From: JAHRAW01 sp965203265
GTDB taxonomy: Bacteria; Pseudomonadota; Gammaproteobacteria; Arenicellales; Poriferihabitantaceae
Assembly: GCA_965203265.1 (NCBI GenBank)
Contig: CBDBBV010000002.1
Location: 1-64,000, forward strand
DNA length: 64,000 nt
Direction of reading: 5' to 3'
The stretch's first letter is position 1. Every line of letters starts with the position of its first letter. The notes beneath the pieces were generated by a model, which saw only the letters and a list, made by a program, of their open reading frames with translations, was not told where the DNA came from and did not search any database. Positions 14,877-32,380 of the stretch are shown piece by piece. Both the position numbers and the translations under genes were made by a program.

Positions 14877-16513
14877 CAAGACCCCAAGTTCCCCAAACCC
14901 TAACACTCCCCCCCCTGACCGATCTGACCTACACCGTGAACCGCCCGATCACGCCGGTAACGCTACCGCAAGCCACCGGCGGTAGTGGCACCTTGACATA
15001 TGCCCTCACCCCCGTTGTGGCGGGGTTGCCCTACGACGCCGCCACGCGCCGCTTCACCGGCACGCCGACCACGGTGGCGGAGACGCAGATGACCTATATG
15101 GCAACCGATGGAAATGGCTCCCGCGCCGAGCAGACCTTCACGCTACGGATTATTCCCGAACCGAGCGCCATTGCACAGACAAACCGGATCGTGCTGCCGG
15201 AAGTGGCGCGCGCTATGGCGGATCAGACGGTGGGCTCGGTGCGTTCGCGGGTGCGTCAGGCTGGGCGCGAATCGCAGGTACCGAGCGCCGCCCTGAACGG
15301 TCAGCAAACGCTGGCCGGAGTGTTGGTTTCCCACGGGCCGAGCATGGCCGATGGAACCGGTCGCCTGCAGGATTTGCTCGGAAATTCCGATTTCGCACTG
15401 CCGCTGAACCCCAATAACGAGGCAACCGGCGGCCTTGCCTCGACCCTGTGGGGGCAAAGCGATTTTCGCGATCTCACCGGCGACAGCGACGGAATCGAGT
15501 ACCACGGCGAACTGTTCAGTGCGCGGTTGGGTGCGGATAAGCACTTGCGAAGCGACCTGATGGCCGGCGCCGCGTTGTCGTGGAATCAGGCCGATGTAAC
15601 CTATCGAAATGCCGACGGCAGCGGCGAATACGAACTCGATCTGAAAAGTTTCCACCCGTATTTGGGCAAGCGCGAGGGCTCGTTGGAGTGGTGGGCGACC
15701 ATCGGCCACGGCACTGGACGGTTGAAGGTACTCGACGCCGCCGGCCGCTGGGTCAGCGATGTTCGCATGAACACGGCGGCGGTGGGCGGCAGTGGTCGCA
15801 TTTGGAAGAGCGACCGCGCCACGGTGCGGCTCAAGGGCGAAGCCATGGGCACGCGGCTGTACGAGAAGGGATACAGTGGATTGGATTTGCCGCAGGTGGA
15901 TGTAACGCTGGTTCGGTTTGCGGTGGACGGCGCACGCAAGCATTTGCTACGCGGCGGCTGGCATTTTCTTCATGCGGCGGATGGGGGATTCCGCTATGAC
16001 GGTAGCGACGGCAACACCGGCGCGGGATTCGAGGCGAGCATGTCGTGGCGCTACAGCCATCCGGCGCGGGGAGTGCGCGTGGAGTACGATTTGTACACCT
16101 TGCAGGGAAGAGCCGGCGACTACTCGGAATGGGGCGCTCGCGGCCTATTGCGCCTCGCCGCCGGTGCGGACGGTCAGGGCTTGTCCTTCTCCCTGCGCCC
16201 CGGCTGGGGCAGTGAAATCGGCGATCCGCAGCGGATGTGGGAGCAGGGTTTGCGCGGCGCCCTCGCCCCCGATACCGCCGCCAACCCCTCGGCTCGACTG
16301 GAAATGCGCATGGGTTACGGTGTGTCGTCTCGCGCCGGCCTGCTGACTCCGTGGGGTGGGGTGGCCTTGAACGGCGATGACAAGCGTTATCGCTTGGGGC
16401 TGAATTGGGCACCCGACGGCCCGTTCAGTCTGAGTTTATCCGGAGAACTGCACGAGACAACCAACGCGGATGCCAGTCATGCCGTTATGTTGAAGGGGGA
16501 TGTGCGCTTCTGA
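2..16513 (+). CDS. Giant type V autotransporter with identical Ig-like repeats (5' end outside window)
   Basis: The frame is open from base 2, so the signal peptide and true start lie to the left and at least 5500 residues are visible. Bases up to about 14876 encode 26 copies of a 190-residue unit. Each unit is two divergent roughly 95-residue Ig-like domains with ends such as SGTPTAEKSAVTLTYRVSDG, resembling the putative Ig (He_PIG) family. One diverged Ig-like domain follows (about 14880-15160), then a linker rich in helix-forming residues, then a beta-barrel of about 350 residues from roughly 15430. The protein ends GDVRF, a C-terminal Phe typical of outer-membrane barrels recognised by the BAM machinery. 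The passenger is presumably displayed at the cell surface as a long fibre, and adhesion is the usual role of such proteins. The barrel is closely related to that of the autotransporter ending at 29653. The class is confident; the binding target is unknown. Confidence 0.9.
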   Translation, partial: SDGDSMTAEVTFTVTVNDAPSLSAIADQTYIVGQAIQPLNLGAVSGGTSPYTYTLLPSTGTLADALPGLSFSASAQTLTGTPTAAKSAVGLTYKVVDDNGASAQVTFSVTVNDALSLPSVADQTYTKDQAITDLVLGAAVNGSSPYTYTLLPATGALGTALPGLSFNADTRTLSGTPTAEKSAVTLTYRVSDGDSMTAEVTFTVTVNDAPSLSAIADQTYIVGQAIQPLNLGAVSGGTSPYTYTLLPSTGTLADALPGLSFSASAQTLTGTPTAAKSAVGLTYKVVDDNGASAQVTFSVTVNDALSLPSVADQTYTKDQAITDLVLGAAVNGSSPYTYTLLPATGALGTALPGLSFNADTRTLSGTPTAEKSAVTLTYRVSDGDSMTAEVTFTVTVNDAPSLSAIADQTYIVGQAIQPLNLGAVSGGTSPYTYTLLPSTGTLADALPGLSFSASAQTLTGTPTAAKSAVGLTYKVVDDNGASAQVTFSVTVNDALSLPSVADQTYTKDQAITDLVLGAAVNGSSPYTYTLLPATGALGTALPGLSFNADTRTLSGTPTAEKSAVTLTYRVSDGDSMTAEVTFTVTVNDAPSLSAIADQTYIVGQAIQPLNLGAVSGGTSPYTYTLLPSTGTLADALPGLSFSASAQTLTGTPTAAKSAVGLTYKVVDDNGASAQVTFSVTVNDALSLPSVADQTYTKDQAITDLVLGAAVNGSSPYTYTLLPATGALGTALPGLSFNADTRTLSGTPTAEKSAVTLTYRVSDGDSMTAEVTFTVTVNDAPSLSAIADQTYIVGQAIQPLNLGAVSGGTSPYTYTLLPSTGTLADALPGLSFSASAQTLTGTPTAAKSAVGLTYKVVDDNGASAQVTFSVTVNDALSLPSVADQTYTKDQAITDLVLGAAVNGSSPYTYTLLPATGALGTALPGLSFNADTRTLSGTPTAEKSAVTLTYRVSDGDSMTAEVTFTVTVNDAPSLSAIADQTYIVGQAIQPLNLGAVSGGTSPYTYTLLPSTGTLADALPGLSFSASAQTLTGTPTAAKSAVGLTYKVVDDNGASAQVTFSVTVNDALSLPSVADQTYTKDQAITDLVLGAAVNGSSPYTYTLLPATGALGTALPGLSFNADTRTLSGTPTAEKSAVTLTYRVSDGDSMTAEVTFTVTVNDAPSLSAIADQTYIVGQAIQPLNLGAVSGGTSPYTYTLLPSTGTLADALPGLSFSASAQTLTGTPTAAKSAVGLTYKVVDDNGASAQVTFSVTVNDALSLPSVADQTYTKDQAITDLVLGAAVNGSSPYTYTLLPATGALGTALPGLSFNADTRTLSGTPTAEKSAVTLTYRVSDGDSMTAEVTFTVTVNDAPSLSAIADQTYIVGQAIQPLNLGAVSGGTSPYTYTLLPSTGTLADALPGLSFSASAQTLTGTPTAAKSAVGLTYKVVDDNGASAQVTFSVTVNDALSLPSVADQTYTKDQAITDLVLGAAVNGSSPYTYTLLPATGALGTALPGLSFNADTRTLSGTPTAEKSAVTLTYRVSDGDSMTAEVTFTVTVNDAPSLSAIADQTYIVGQAIQPLNLGAVSGGTSPYTYTLLPSTGTLADALPGLSFSASAQTLTGTPTAAKSAVGLTYKVVDDNGASAQVTFSVTVNDALSLPSVADQTYTKDQAITDLVLGAAVNGSSPYTYTLLPATGALGTALPGLSFNADTRTLSGTPTAEKSAVTLTYRVSDGDSMTAEVTFTVTVNDAPSLSAIADQTYIVGQAIQPLNLGAVSGGTSPYTYTLLPSTGTLADALPGLSFSASAQTLTGTPTAAKSAVGLTYKVVDDNGASAQVTFSVTVNDALSLPSVADQTYTKDQAITDLVLGAAVNGSSPYTYTLLPATGALGTALPGLSFNADTRTLSGTPTAEKSAVTLTYRVSDGDSMTAEVTFTVTVNDAPSLSAIADQTYIVGQAIQPLNLGAVSGGTSPYTYTLLPSTGTLADALPGLSFSASAQTLTGTPTAAKSAVGLTYKVVDDNGASAQVTFSVTVNDALSLPSVADQTYTKDQAITDLVLGAAVNGSSPYTYTLLPATGALGTALPGLSFNADTRTLSGTPTAEKSAVTLTYRVSDGDSMTAEVTFTVTVNDAPSLSAIADQTYIVGQAIQPLNLGAVSGGTSPYTYTLLPSTGTLADALPGLSFSASAQTLTGTPTAAKSAVGLTYKVVDDNGASAQVTFSVTVNDALSLPSVADQTYTKDQAITDLVLGAAVNGSSPYTYTLLPATGALGTALPGLSFNADTRTLSGTPTAEKSAVTLTYRVSDGDSMTAEVTFTVTVNDAPSLSAIADQTYIVGQAIQPLNLGAVSGGTSPYTYTLLPSTGTLADALPGLSFSASAQTLTGTPTAAKSAVGLTYKVVDDNGASAQVTFSVTVNDALSLPSVADQTYTKDQAITDLVLGAAVNGSSPYTYTLLPATGALGTALPGLSFNADTRTLSGTPTAEKSAVTLTYRVSDGDSMTAEVTFTVTVNDAPSLSAIADQTYIVGQAIQPLNLGAVSGGTSPYTYTLLPSTGTLADALPGLSFSASAQTLTGTPTAAKSAVGLTYKVVDDNGASAQVTFSVTVNDALSLPSVADQTYTKDQAITDLVLGAAVNGSSPYTYTLLPATGALGTALPGLSFNADTRTLSGTPTAEKSAVTLTYRVSDGDSMTAEVTFTVTVNDAPSLSAIADQTYIVGQAIQPLNLGAVSGGTSPYTYTLLPSTGTLADALPGLSFSASAQTLTGTPTAAKSAVGLTYKVVDDNGASAQVTFSVTVNDALSLPSVADQTYTKDQAITDLVLGAAVNGSSPYTYTLLPATGALGTALPGLSFNADTRTLSGTPTAEKSAVTLTYRVSDGDSMTAEVTFTVTVNDAPSLSAIADQTYIVGQAIQPLNLGAVSGGTSPYTYTLLPSTGTLADALPGLSFSASAQTLTGTPTAAKSAVGLTYKVVDDNGASAQVTFSVTVNDALSLPSVADQTYTKDQAITDLVLGAAVNGSSPYTYTLLPATGALGTALPGLSFNADTRTLSGTPTAEKSAVTLTYRVSDGDSMTAEVTFTVTVNDAPSLSAIADQTYIVGQAIQPLNLGAVSGGTSPYTYTLLPSTGTLADALPGLSFSASAQTLTGTPTAAKSAVGLTYKVVDDNGASAQVTFSVTVNDALSLPSVADQTYTKDQAITDLVLGAAVNGSSPYTYTLLPATGALGTALPGLSFNADTRTLSGTPTAEKSAVTLTYRVSDGDSMTAEVTFTVTVNDAPSLSAIADQTYIVGQAIQPLNLGAVSGGTSPYTYTLLPSTGTLADALPGLSFSASAQTLTGTPTAAKSAVGLTYKVVDDNGASAQVTFSVTVNDALSLPSVADQTYTKDQAITDLVLGAAVNGSSPYTYTLLPATGALGTALPGLSFNADTRTLSGTPTAEKSAVTLTYRVSDGDSMTAEVTFTVTVNDAPSLSAIADQTYIVGQAIQPLNLGAVSGGTSPYTYTLLPSTGTLADALPGLSFSASAQTLTGTPTAAKSAVGLTYKVVDDNGASAQVTFSVTVNDALSLPSVADQTYTKDQAITDLVLGAAVNGSSPYTYTLLPATGALGTALPGLSFNADTRTLSGTPTAEKSAVTLTYRVSDGDSMTAEVTFTVTVNDAPSLSAIADQTYIVGQAIQPLNLGAVSGGTSPYTYTLLPSTGTLADALPGLSFSASAQTLTGTPTAAKSAVGLTYKVVDDNGASAQVTFSVTVNDALSLPSVADQTYTKDQAITDLVLGAAVNGSSPYTYTLLPATGALGTALPGLSFNADTRTLSGTPTAEKSAVTLTYRVSDGDSMTAEVTFTVTVNDAPSLSAIADQTYIVGQAIQPLNLGAVSGGTSPYTYTLLPSTGTLADALPGLSFSASAQTLTGTPTAAKSAVGLTYKVVDDNGASAQVTFSVTVNDALSLPSVADQTYTKDQAITDLVLGAAVNGSSPYTYTLLPATGALGTALPGLSFNADTRTLSGTPTAEKSAVTLTYRVSDGDSMTAEVTFTVTVNDAPSLSAIADQTYIVGQAIQPLNLGAVSGGTSPYTYTLLPSTGTLADALPGLSFSASAQTLTGTPTAAKSAVGLTYKVVDDNGASAQVTFSVTVNDALSLPSVADQTYTKDQAITDLVLGAAVNGSSPYTYTLLPATGALGTALPGLSFNADTRTLSGTPTAEKSAVTLTYRVSDGDSMTAEVTFTVTVNDAPSLSAIADQTYIVGQAIQPLNLGAVSGGTSPYTYTLLPSTGTLADALPGLSFSASAQTLTGTPTAAKSAVGLTYKVVDDNGASAQVTFSVTVNDALSLPSVADQTYTKDQAITDLVLGAAVNGSSPYTYTLLPATGALGTALPGLSFNADTRTLSGTPTAEKSAVTLTYRVSDGDSMTAEVTFTVTVNDAPSLSAIADQTYIVGQAIQPLNLGAVSGGTSPYTYTLLPSTGTLADALPGLSFSASAQTLTGTPTAAKSAVGLTYKVVDDNGASAQVTFSVTVNDALSLPSVADQTYTKDQAITDLVLGAAVNGSSPYTYTLLPATGALGTALPGLSFNADTRTLSGTPTAEKSAVTLTYRVSDGDSMTAEVTFTVTVNDAPSLSAIADQTYIVGQAIQPLNLGAVSGGTSPYTYTLLPSTGTLADALPGLSFSASAQTLTGTPTAAKSAVGLTYKVVDDNGASAQVTFSVTVNDALSLPSVADQTYTKDQAITDLVLGAAVNGSSPYTYTLLPATGALGTALPGLSFNADTRTLSGTPTAEKSAVTLTYRVSDGDSMTAEVTFTVTVNDAPSLSAIADQTYIVGQAIQPLNLGAVSGGTSPYTYTLLPSTGTLADALPGLSFSASAQTLTGTPTAAKSAVGLTYKVVDDNGASAQVTFSVTVNDALSLPSVADQTYTKDQAITDLVLGAAVNGSSPYTYTLLPATGALGTALPGLSFNADTRTLSGTPTAEKSAVTLTYRVSDGDSMTAEVTFTVTVNDARPQVPQTLTLPPLTDLTYTVNRPITPVTLPQATGGSGTLTYALTPVVAGLPYDAATRRFTGTPTTVAETQMTYMATDGNGSRAEQTFTLRIIPEPSAIAQTNRIVLPEVARAMADQTVGSVRSRVRQAGRESQVPSAALNGQQTLAGVLVSHGPSMADGTGRLQDLLGNSDFALPLNPNNEATGGLASTLWGQSDFRDLTGDSDGIEYHGELFSARLGADKHLRSDLMAGAALSWNQADVTYRNADGSGEYELDLKSFHPYLGKREGSLEWWATIGHGTGRLKVLDAAGRWVSDVRMNTAAVGGSGRIWKSDRATVRLKGEAMGTRLYEKGYSGLDLPQVDVTLVRFAVDGARKHLLRGGWHFLHAADGGFRYDGSDGNTGAGFEASMSWRYSHPARGVRVEYDLYTLQGRAGDYSEWGARGLLRLAAGADGQGLSFSLRPGWGSEIGDPQRMWEQGLRGALAPDTAANPSARLEMRMGYGVSSRAGLLTPWGGVALNGDDKRYRLGLNWAPDGPFSLSLSGELHETTNADASHAVMLKGDVRF

Positions 16514-16570
16514 TCTTCCGAGCCGTCGTAGCTGGCCTATCGCGAGGCGTGCGCTTTCCGATGATTCCGC

Positions 16571-16576
16571 TATAAT
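16571..16576 (+). promoter_or_regulatory. Possible -10 box of cysC
   Basis: A perfect TATAAT lies 7 bases before the chosen cysC start. No convincing -35 hexamer is visible at 16-18 bp spacing. Transcription from it would give a leader of at most a few bases, so cysC would be nearly leaderless. It may be chance. Confidence 0.3.
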
Positions 16577-16583
16577 CCGCGCC

Positions 16584-17216
16584 ATGAAAGAGACCACCCG
16601 ATCTCCCAACACCGTGTGGCACCACGCCACCGTTACCCGCCAACGGCGCGAGCGGCAAAACGGCCATCGCGGCGTCATTCTCTGGTTCACCGGCTTGTCC
16701 GGTAGCGGCAAATCCACCCTCGCCCACGCGGTCGAAGAGGAACTGCACCGGCAGGGCTGCCGCACCTTCGTCTGCGATGGCGACAACATCCGCCACGGGC
16801 TATGCGGCGATCTCGGCTTTTCCTCGGCCGACCGCAGCGAAAACATCCGGCGTATCGGCCAGTTGGCGAAATTGTTCGTCGAGAGCGGCGCAGTCGCCTT
16901 GACCGCCTTCATTTCGCCGTTTCGGGTGGATCGCCAGCGGGTGCGGATGATGGTGGACAATTCCGAGGATTTCATCGAGATTTTCTGCGACTGCCCGCTG
17001 AAAATTTGCGAACAGCGAGACATCAAGGGCTTGTACCAACGCGCCCGCAAAGGCGAAATCCCCGACTTCACCGGCATCTCCTCGCCCTACGAAACTCCGG
17101 AAAACGCCGACCTCATCGTCAAAACCGGAGAACGCAGCGTGGAACAATGCATGCAGGAAGTGGTAGCGTTGCTGGCGGCTCGAGGGGTGATTTCGGCCAG
17201 ACTGAAGGTTGTGTGA
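16584..17216 (+). CDS. cysC: Adenylyl-sulfate kinase
   Basis: CysC phosphorylates adenosine 5'-phosphosulfate with ATP to give PAPS, in cytoplasmic sulfate assimilation. The 210-residue product has the P-loop GLSGSGKS (residues 37-44), the CDGDNIRHGLCGDLGF segment, the SENIRRIGQ stretch and the FISPFRVDRQRVR motif, in the family order. Length matches the roughly 200-residue single-domain kinase; no ATP sulfurylase domain is fused. The ATG at 16584 gives the standard N-terminus (about 30 residues before the P-loop). An upstream in-frame start at 16500 would overlap the preceding autotransporter and adds nothing conserved. The gene stands alone between two giant autotransporter genes without cysD, cysN or cysH nearby, which is unusual for this pathway. 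cysG, also needed for sulfite reductase cofactor synthesis, lies at 40896-42296. Confidence 0.95.
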   Translation: MKETTRSPNTVWHHATVTRQRRERQNGHRGVILWFTGLSGSGKSTLAHAVEEELHRQGCRTFVCDGDNIRHGLCGDLGFSSADRSENIRRIGQLAKLFVESGAVALTAFISPFRVDRQRVRMMVDNSEDFIEIFCDCPLKICEQRDIKGLYQRARKGEIPDFTGISSPYETPENADLIVKTGERSVEQCMQEVVALLAARGVISARLKVV

Positions 17217-17270
17217 TGGTAGCCATAAAAAACATTTGTGCGGCGGGCGCTAAAAAGTGGCCGAAAAATA

Positions 17271-17299
17271 TTGTACGCCGATGGTCCTCTCTGTATATT
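17271..17299 (+). promoter_or_regulatory. Candidate sigma70-type promoter of the second giant autotransporter
   Basis: TTGTAC (17271-17276) and TATATT (17294-17299) are separated by exactly 17 bp. Predicted transcription would start near 17306, upstream of the ATG codons at 17344 and 17351 and of the poly-C run. The run would then lie inside the transcript, in or just before the coding region, not between promoter elements. The -35 match is only partial. Confidence 0.4.
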
Positions 17300-17350
17300 C
17301 CGCCCATTATTCGGGCTTTAGGATGGAATTCTGATCCGCGACCATGTCTC

Positions 17351-29653
<12,303 letters not shown>

Positions 29654-29692
29654 TCTTTTGGCGGGGTGATCCCCCAATTTCGTTTGCATTTT

Positions 29693-29701
29693 TGGTATGC
29701 T
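29693..29701 (+). promoter_or_regulatory. Possible extended -10 promoter upstream of the methylase leader ORF
   Basis: TGGTATGCT fits an extended -10 (TGn followed by a TATAAT-like hexamer). No -35 is visible. The gap 29654-29801 also contains a small hairpin at 29712-29733 (CGTTC/GAACG or GGGGC/GCCCC arms). Nothing else is recognisable there. Confidence 0.25.
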
Positions 29702-29801
29702 TGGAAATCAAGGGGCGTTCAGGTGCCCCGAACGACATAGTATGCACCAGCGCCAAAACTCGTAAGTCGACTGACAAGCACTGCCACTGGGTGGAACAAT
29801 C

Positions 29802-30073
<272 letters not shown>

Positions 30074-30077
<4 letters not shown>

Positions 30078-30934
30078 GCGATATTGAAGGGTTGAGCGAC
30101 TCCATCGCTGAATCTCCACTGAGGGGATTCGCGCAAGGTGTCCGATCTAGACCATTTGTCAAATGGGCTGGGGGGAAGCGATCTCTGCTCCCCGCCTTGT
30201 TGCAACACCTTCCTGACGATATAGGCAATTATTGGGAGCCGTTTGTGGGCGGTGGGGCATTGTTCTATGCGATTGAAAGCCGTCTTCGCCGCGCGCACTT
30301 GTCCGATGCCAATGCCGAATTGATGATTGCCTACAAGATGGTGTTGGAAAAATGCGAGGCGCTGATTGAAAAATTGGAATACCACAAGCGGCTTCATTCG
30401 CATAGACACTATATTGCAGTTCGCAAGCGCATCAAAATAGATGATCCGGTAGAAAGGGCAGCGCGTTTCATATACCTGAATAAAACTTGTTACAACGGCC
30501 TGTACCGCGTCAACAAATCCGGTGTATTCAATGTGCCGATGGAGAAGTATAAGAACCCTTCCATTGTGGACGCCGACAATTTGCGGGCGGCATCGGAGTC
30601 TCTGGCGAAAGCAATGCTGCGGTGGCAATCATTTGAGGAAATCGAACCAAAGGCAGGTGATCTGGTCTATTGCGACCCGCCATATGATGAGACTTACGAT
30701 CAATATACCCCTGGACGGTTCAATGGCGCCGGGCAGCAGCTTTTGGCCGATTGCGCCAATGCTTGGAGCAAGGCCGGCGTGTTGGTCGTGATTTCCAATT
30801 CCGACACGCCATTTATTCGTAATCTCTACAATGCGCCACATTGGAAGATTCATGTAGCAAGCGCGGCCAACATGATCAACTGCAAGGCTTCCGGGCGGGG
30901 CGGGCGGCGCGAAACTATTATCACCAATGCCTGA
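30074..30934 (+). CDS. Dam-family (D12 class) DNA adenine methyltransferase
   Basis: It transfers a methyl group from S-adenosylmethionine to adenine N6 in DNA. The 286-residue product has the SAM-binding PFVKWAGGKRSLLP (27-40) and EPFVGGGALF (55-64), the Dam hallmark YLNKTCYNGLYRVN with FNVP (about 134-155), and the catalytic DPPY (201-204). Size matches Dam/DpnM (about 280). ATG 30074 is chosen because homology begins soon after it and because it overlaps the leader stop. The nuclease gene overlaps its 3' end, so this is probably the methylase half of a restriction-modification pair rather than the housekeeping Dam. GATC is the most common target in this family, but the target cannot be read from sequence. 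Base composition is less GC-rich than the neighbours, suggesting acquisition. An upstream poly-C run may make it phase-variable. Confidence 0.88.
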
Positions 30935-31391
30935 TACACAAGGCCGTCGGGCAAACATGACCGGCGGTAATTTTGAATATTTCATATCGAACTTGATCGA
31001 ACAGTCAGGTTATTGCTTGGTCGATTCCACGGTGTTTGCCGCAACGAAGTGTCTGGAGCAACCGATCTATGCCAAGCAGTATTTGGTGGGGCATGATCTG
31101 TACAGACGCGATCGTAGATGCGATTTCATCCTGCACCATCCGAAGAAATACCCGAACGACTTGGTGATAGAAAGCAAATGGCAACAGGCGCGTGGCAGTG
31201 TCGATGAAAAACTGCCTTTTCTTGTTCTTACGATTCAGCAATCCGGGCTGGACACATCAATCGTACTGGATGGCGGCGGCTATTCATCGGGCGCCGAGAA
31301 GTGGCTACGCAGTCAAGTGGGGAACGGCAATCTACGGCAGGTGTTCAATATGCGGCAATTTCAACAGTTTGTGAATGACGGCGGACTTTAG
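30927..31391 (+). CDS. Small PD-(D/E)XK superfamily nuclease paired with the methylase
   Basis: The 154-residue protein has the fold-diagnostic pattern RRCDFILHH (Asp66) followed by LVIESKWQQARGSVDEK (Glu82-Ser-Lys84), the metal-binding acidic and lysine residues of PD-(D/E)XK nucleases. The KWQ...GSVDEK-PF segment is typical of a small nuclease family often found beside methylases. Its start ATG (30927) overlaps the last 8 bases of the methylase gene; an internal ATG at 30957 is an alternative. The overlap implies translational coupling. I infer the restriction partner of the Dam-like enzyme, cutting unmethylated target DNA in the cytoplasm. It is much shorter than R.DpnII (about 290), so it is not simply that enzyme. 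Confidence 0.72.
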   Translation: MPDTQGRRANMTGGNFEYFISNLIEQSGYCLVDSTVFAATKCLEQPIYAKQYLVGHDLYRRDRRCDFILHHPKKYPNDLVIESKWQQARGSVDEKLPFLVLTIQQSGLDTSIVLDGGGYSSGAEKWLRSQVGNGNLRQVFNMRQFQQFVNDGGL

Positions 31392-31522
31392 GATCGCTTT
31401 GTATGTCGTTACATGATTCTGACAGGGCATACCGCCGCGTCGCTGTATGACACCCGCCTGAGTTGTGCGTCGGGCGCCGACGGAAGCCGAGAGGCCGTGG
31501 TTCATGCGGGGGAAAGCACCGC

Positions 31523-32266
31523 TCAACCCCCACACGCCGGACACCCCCGATTCTTCGGCAATTTCATGCGTTGCCACTCCATTCCTTCGGCGTCGAACAG
31601 CCATACCACGCCGGGGAGTTGGCCGTGGTCGAGGAGGAGGTTGACGGCTTCCATGGCCTGCATGGCGCCGACCACGCCCACCAACGGGGAGATTACGCCC
31701 TCCATTTCGCAGGTGGCGCTTTCGATGTTTTCGTCCGGGTAGAGGCATTGATAGCAGGGGCTGTCGGGGCGGCGCGGGTCGAAGGCGGTTACTTGGCCTT
31801 CCCAACGAATGGCGGCGGCGGAGACCAGCGGGGTGCGGGTTTGCAGGGAAACCCGATTCATTTCGAATCGGCTGGGGAAATTGTCGGTACAGTCCACCAT
31901 GAGGTCGACGGCGGCGGCGCATTCGAGGAAATCGTCGTAATCCAGCGACTGATTCAGTGCGCTAACCCGCACCGCCGGATTCAGGGCGCGCAGGGTGTTG
32001 GCCGCCGATTCGGCCTTGAGTTCGCCGATGTCGCCGTGGCTGTGGATGATCTGTCGTTGCAGGTTGGACTCGTCCACGCAGTCGAAGTCGGCCAGCGTCA
32101 ACCGCCCGACTCCGGCGGCGGCCAGATACATCGCCGCCGGCGAACCGAGGCCGCCGAGTCCGACGATCAGCACGCTGGATTCGAGCAGTTTCCGCTGACC
32201 GGACTCGCCGACCCGAGGAAGGCGAATCTGCCGGCTGTATCGTTCTCTGTGGTTGGTTTCCGCCAT
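31523..32266 (-). CDS. moeB: MoeB/ThiF-type adenylyltransferase
   Basis: MoeB adenylates the C-terminal glycine of MoaD, the sulfur-carrier subunit of molybdopterin synthase; ThiF does the same to ThiS for thiamine. The 247-residue product (E. coli MoeB has 249) has the nucleotide-binding VLIVGLGGLGSPAA (32-45), the ADFDCVDESNLQRQ segment, the DCTDNFPSRF motif and two zinc CxxC pairs (CYQC and CPAC near the C-terminus). No rhodanese domain is attached. ATG 32266 is preceded by AGGCGAG and begins the family N-terminus. The very long open frame continuing upstream is the antisense shadow of sucA. No moaD or thiS is visible nearby, so MoeB versus ThiF cannot be fully separated. It is divergent from sucA. 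Confidence 0.85.
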   Translation of the reverse strand: MAETNHRERYSRQIRLPRVGESGQRKLLESSVLIVGLGGLGSPAAMYLAAAGVGRLTLADFDCVDESNLQRQIIHSHGDIGELKAESAANTLRALNPAVRVSALNQSLDYDDFLECAAAVDLMVDCTDNFPSRFEMNRVSLQTRTPLVSAAAIRWEGQVTAFDPRRPDSPCYQCLYPDENIESATCEMEGVISPLVGVVGAMQAMEAVNLLLDHGQLPGVVWLFDAEGMEWQRMKLPKNRGCPACGG

Positions 32267-32330
32267 GTTCTCGCCTACTATGCCACATTGAAGGTCTCGA
32301 CGCCGCCCGCCCGCTCGCCGGACAAGTGGG

Positions 32331-32344
32331 CTATCATTTGATAG
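32331..32344. promoter_or_regulatory. Perfect inverted repeat in the moeB-sucA divergent promoter region
   Basis: CTATCATTTGATAG has 6-bp perfectly complementary arms around TT, in the 114-bp gap between the divergent starts of moeB (32266) and sucA (32381). It could be an operator for one or both genes. I see no convincing -35/-10 pair in the gap. Confidence 0.3.
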
Positions 32345-32380
32345 ACTACAACGCAAGCGCCCATCGATCCGGTTGAATTG

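Noticed and set aside
16802..17350. Start of the second autotransporter at 16802 (longest open frame)
   Set aside because: This stretch overlaps cysC in another frame, encodes Arg-rich sequence typical of an antisense or shifted shadow of a GC-rich gene, and lies upstream of the candidate promoter.
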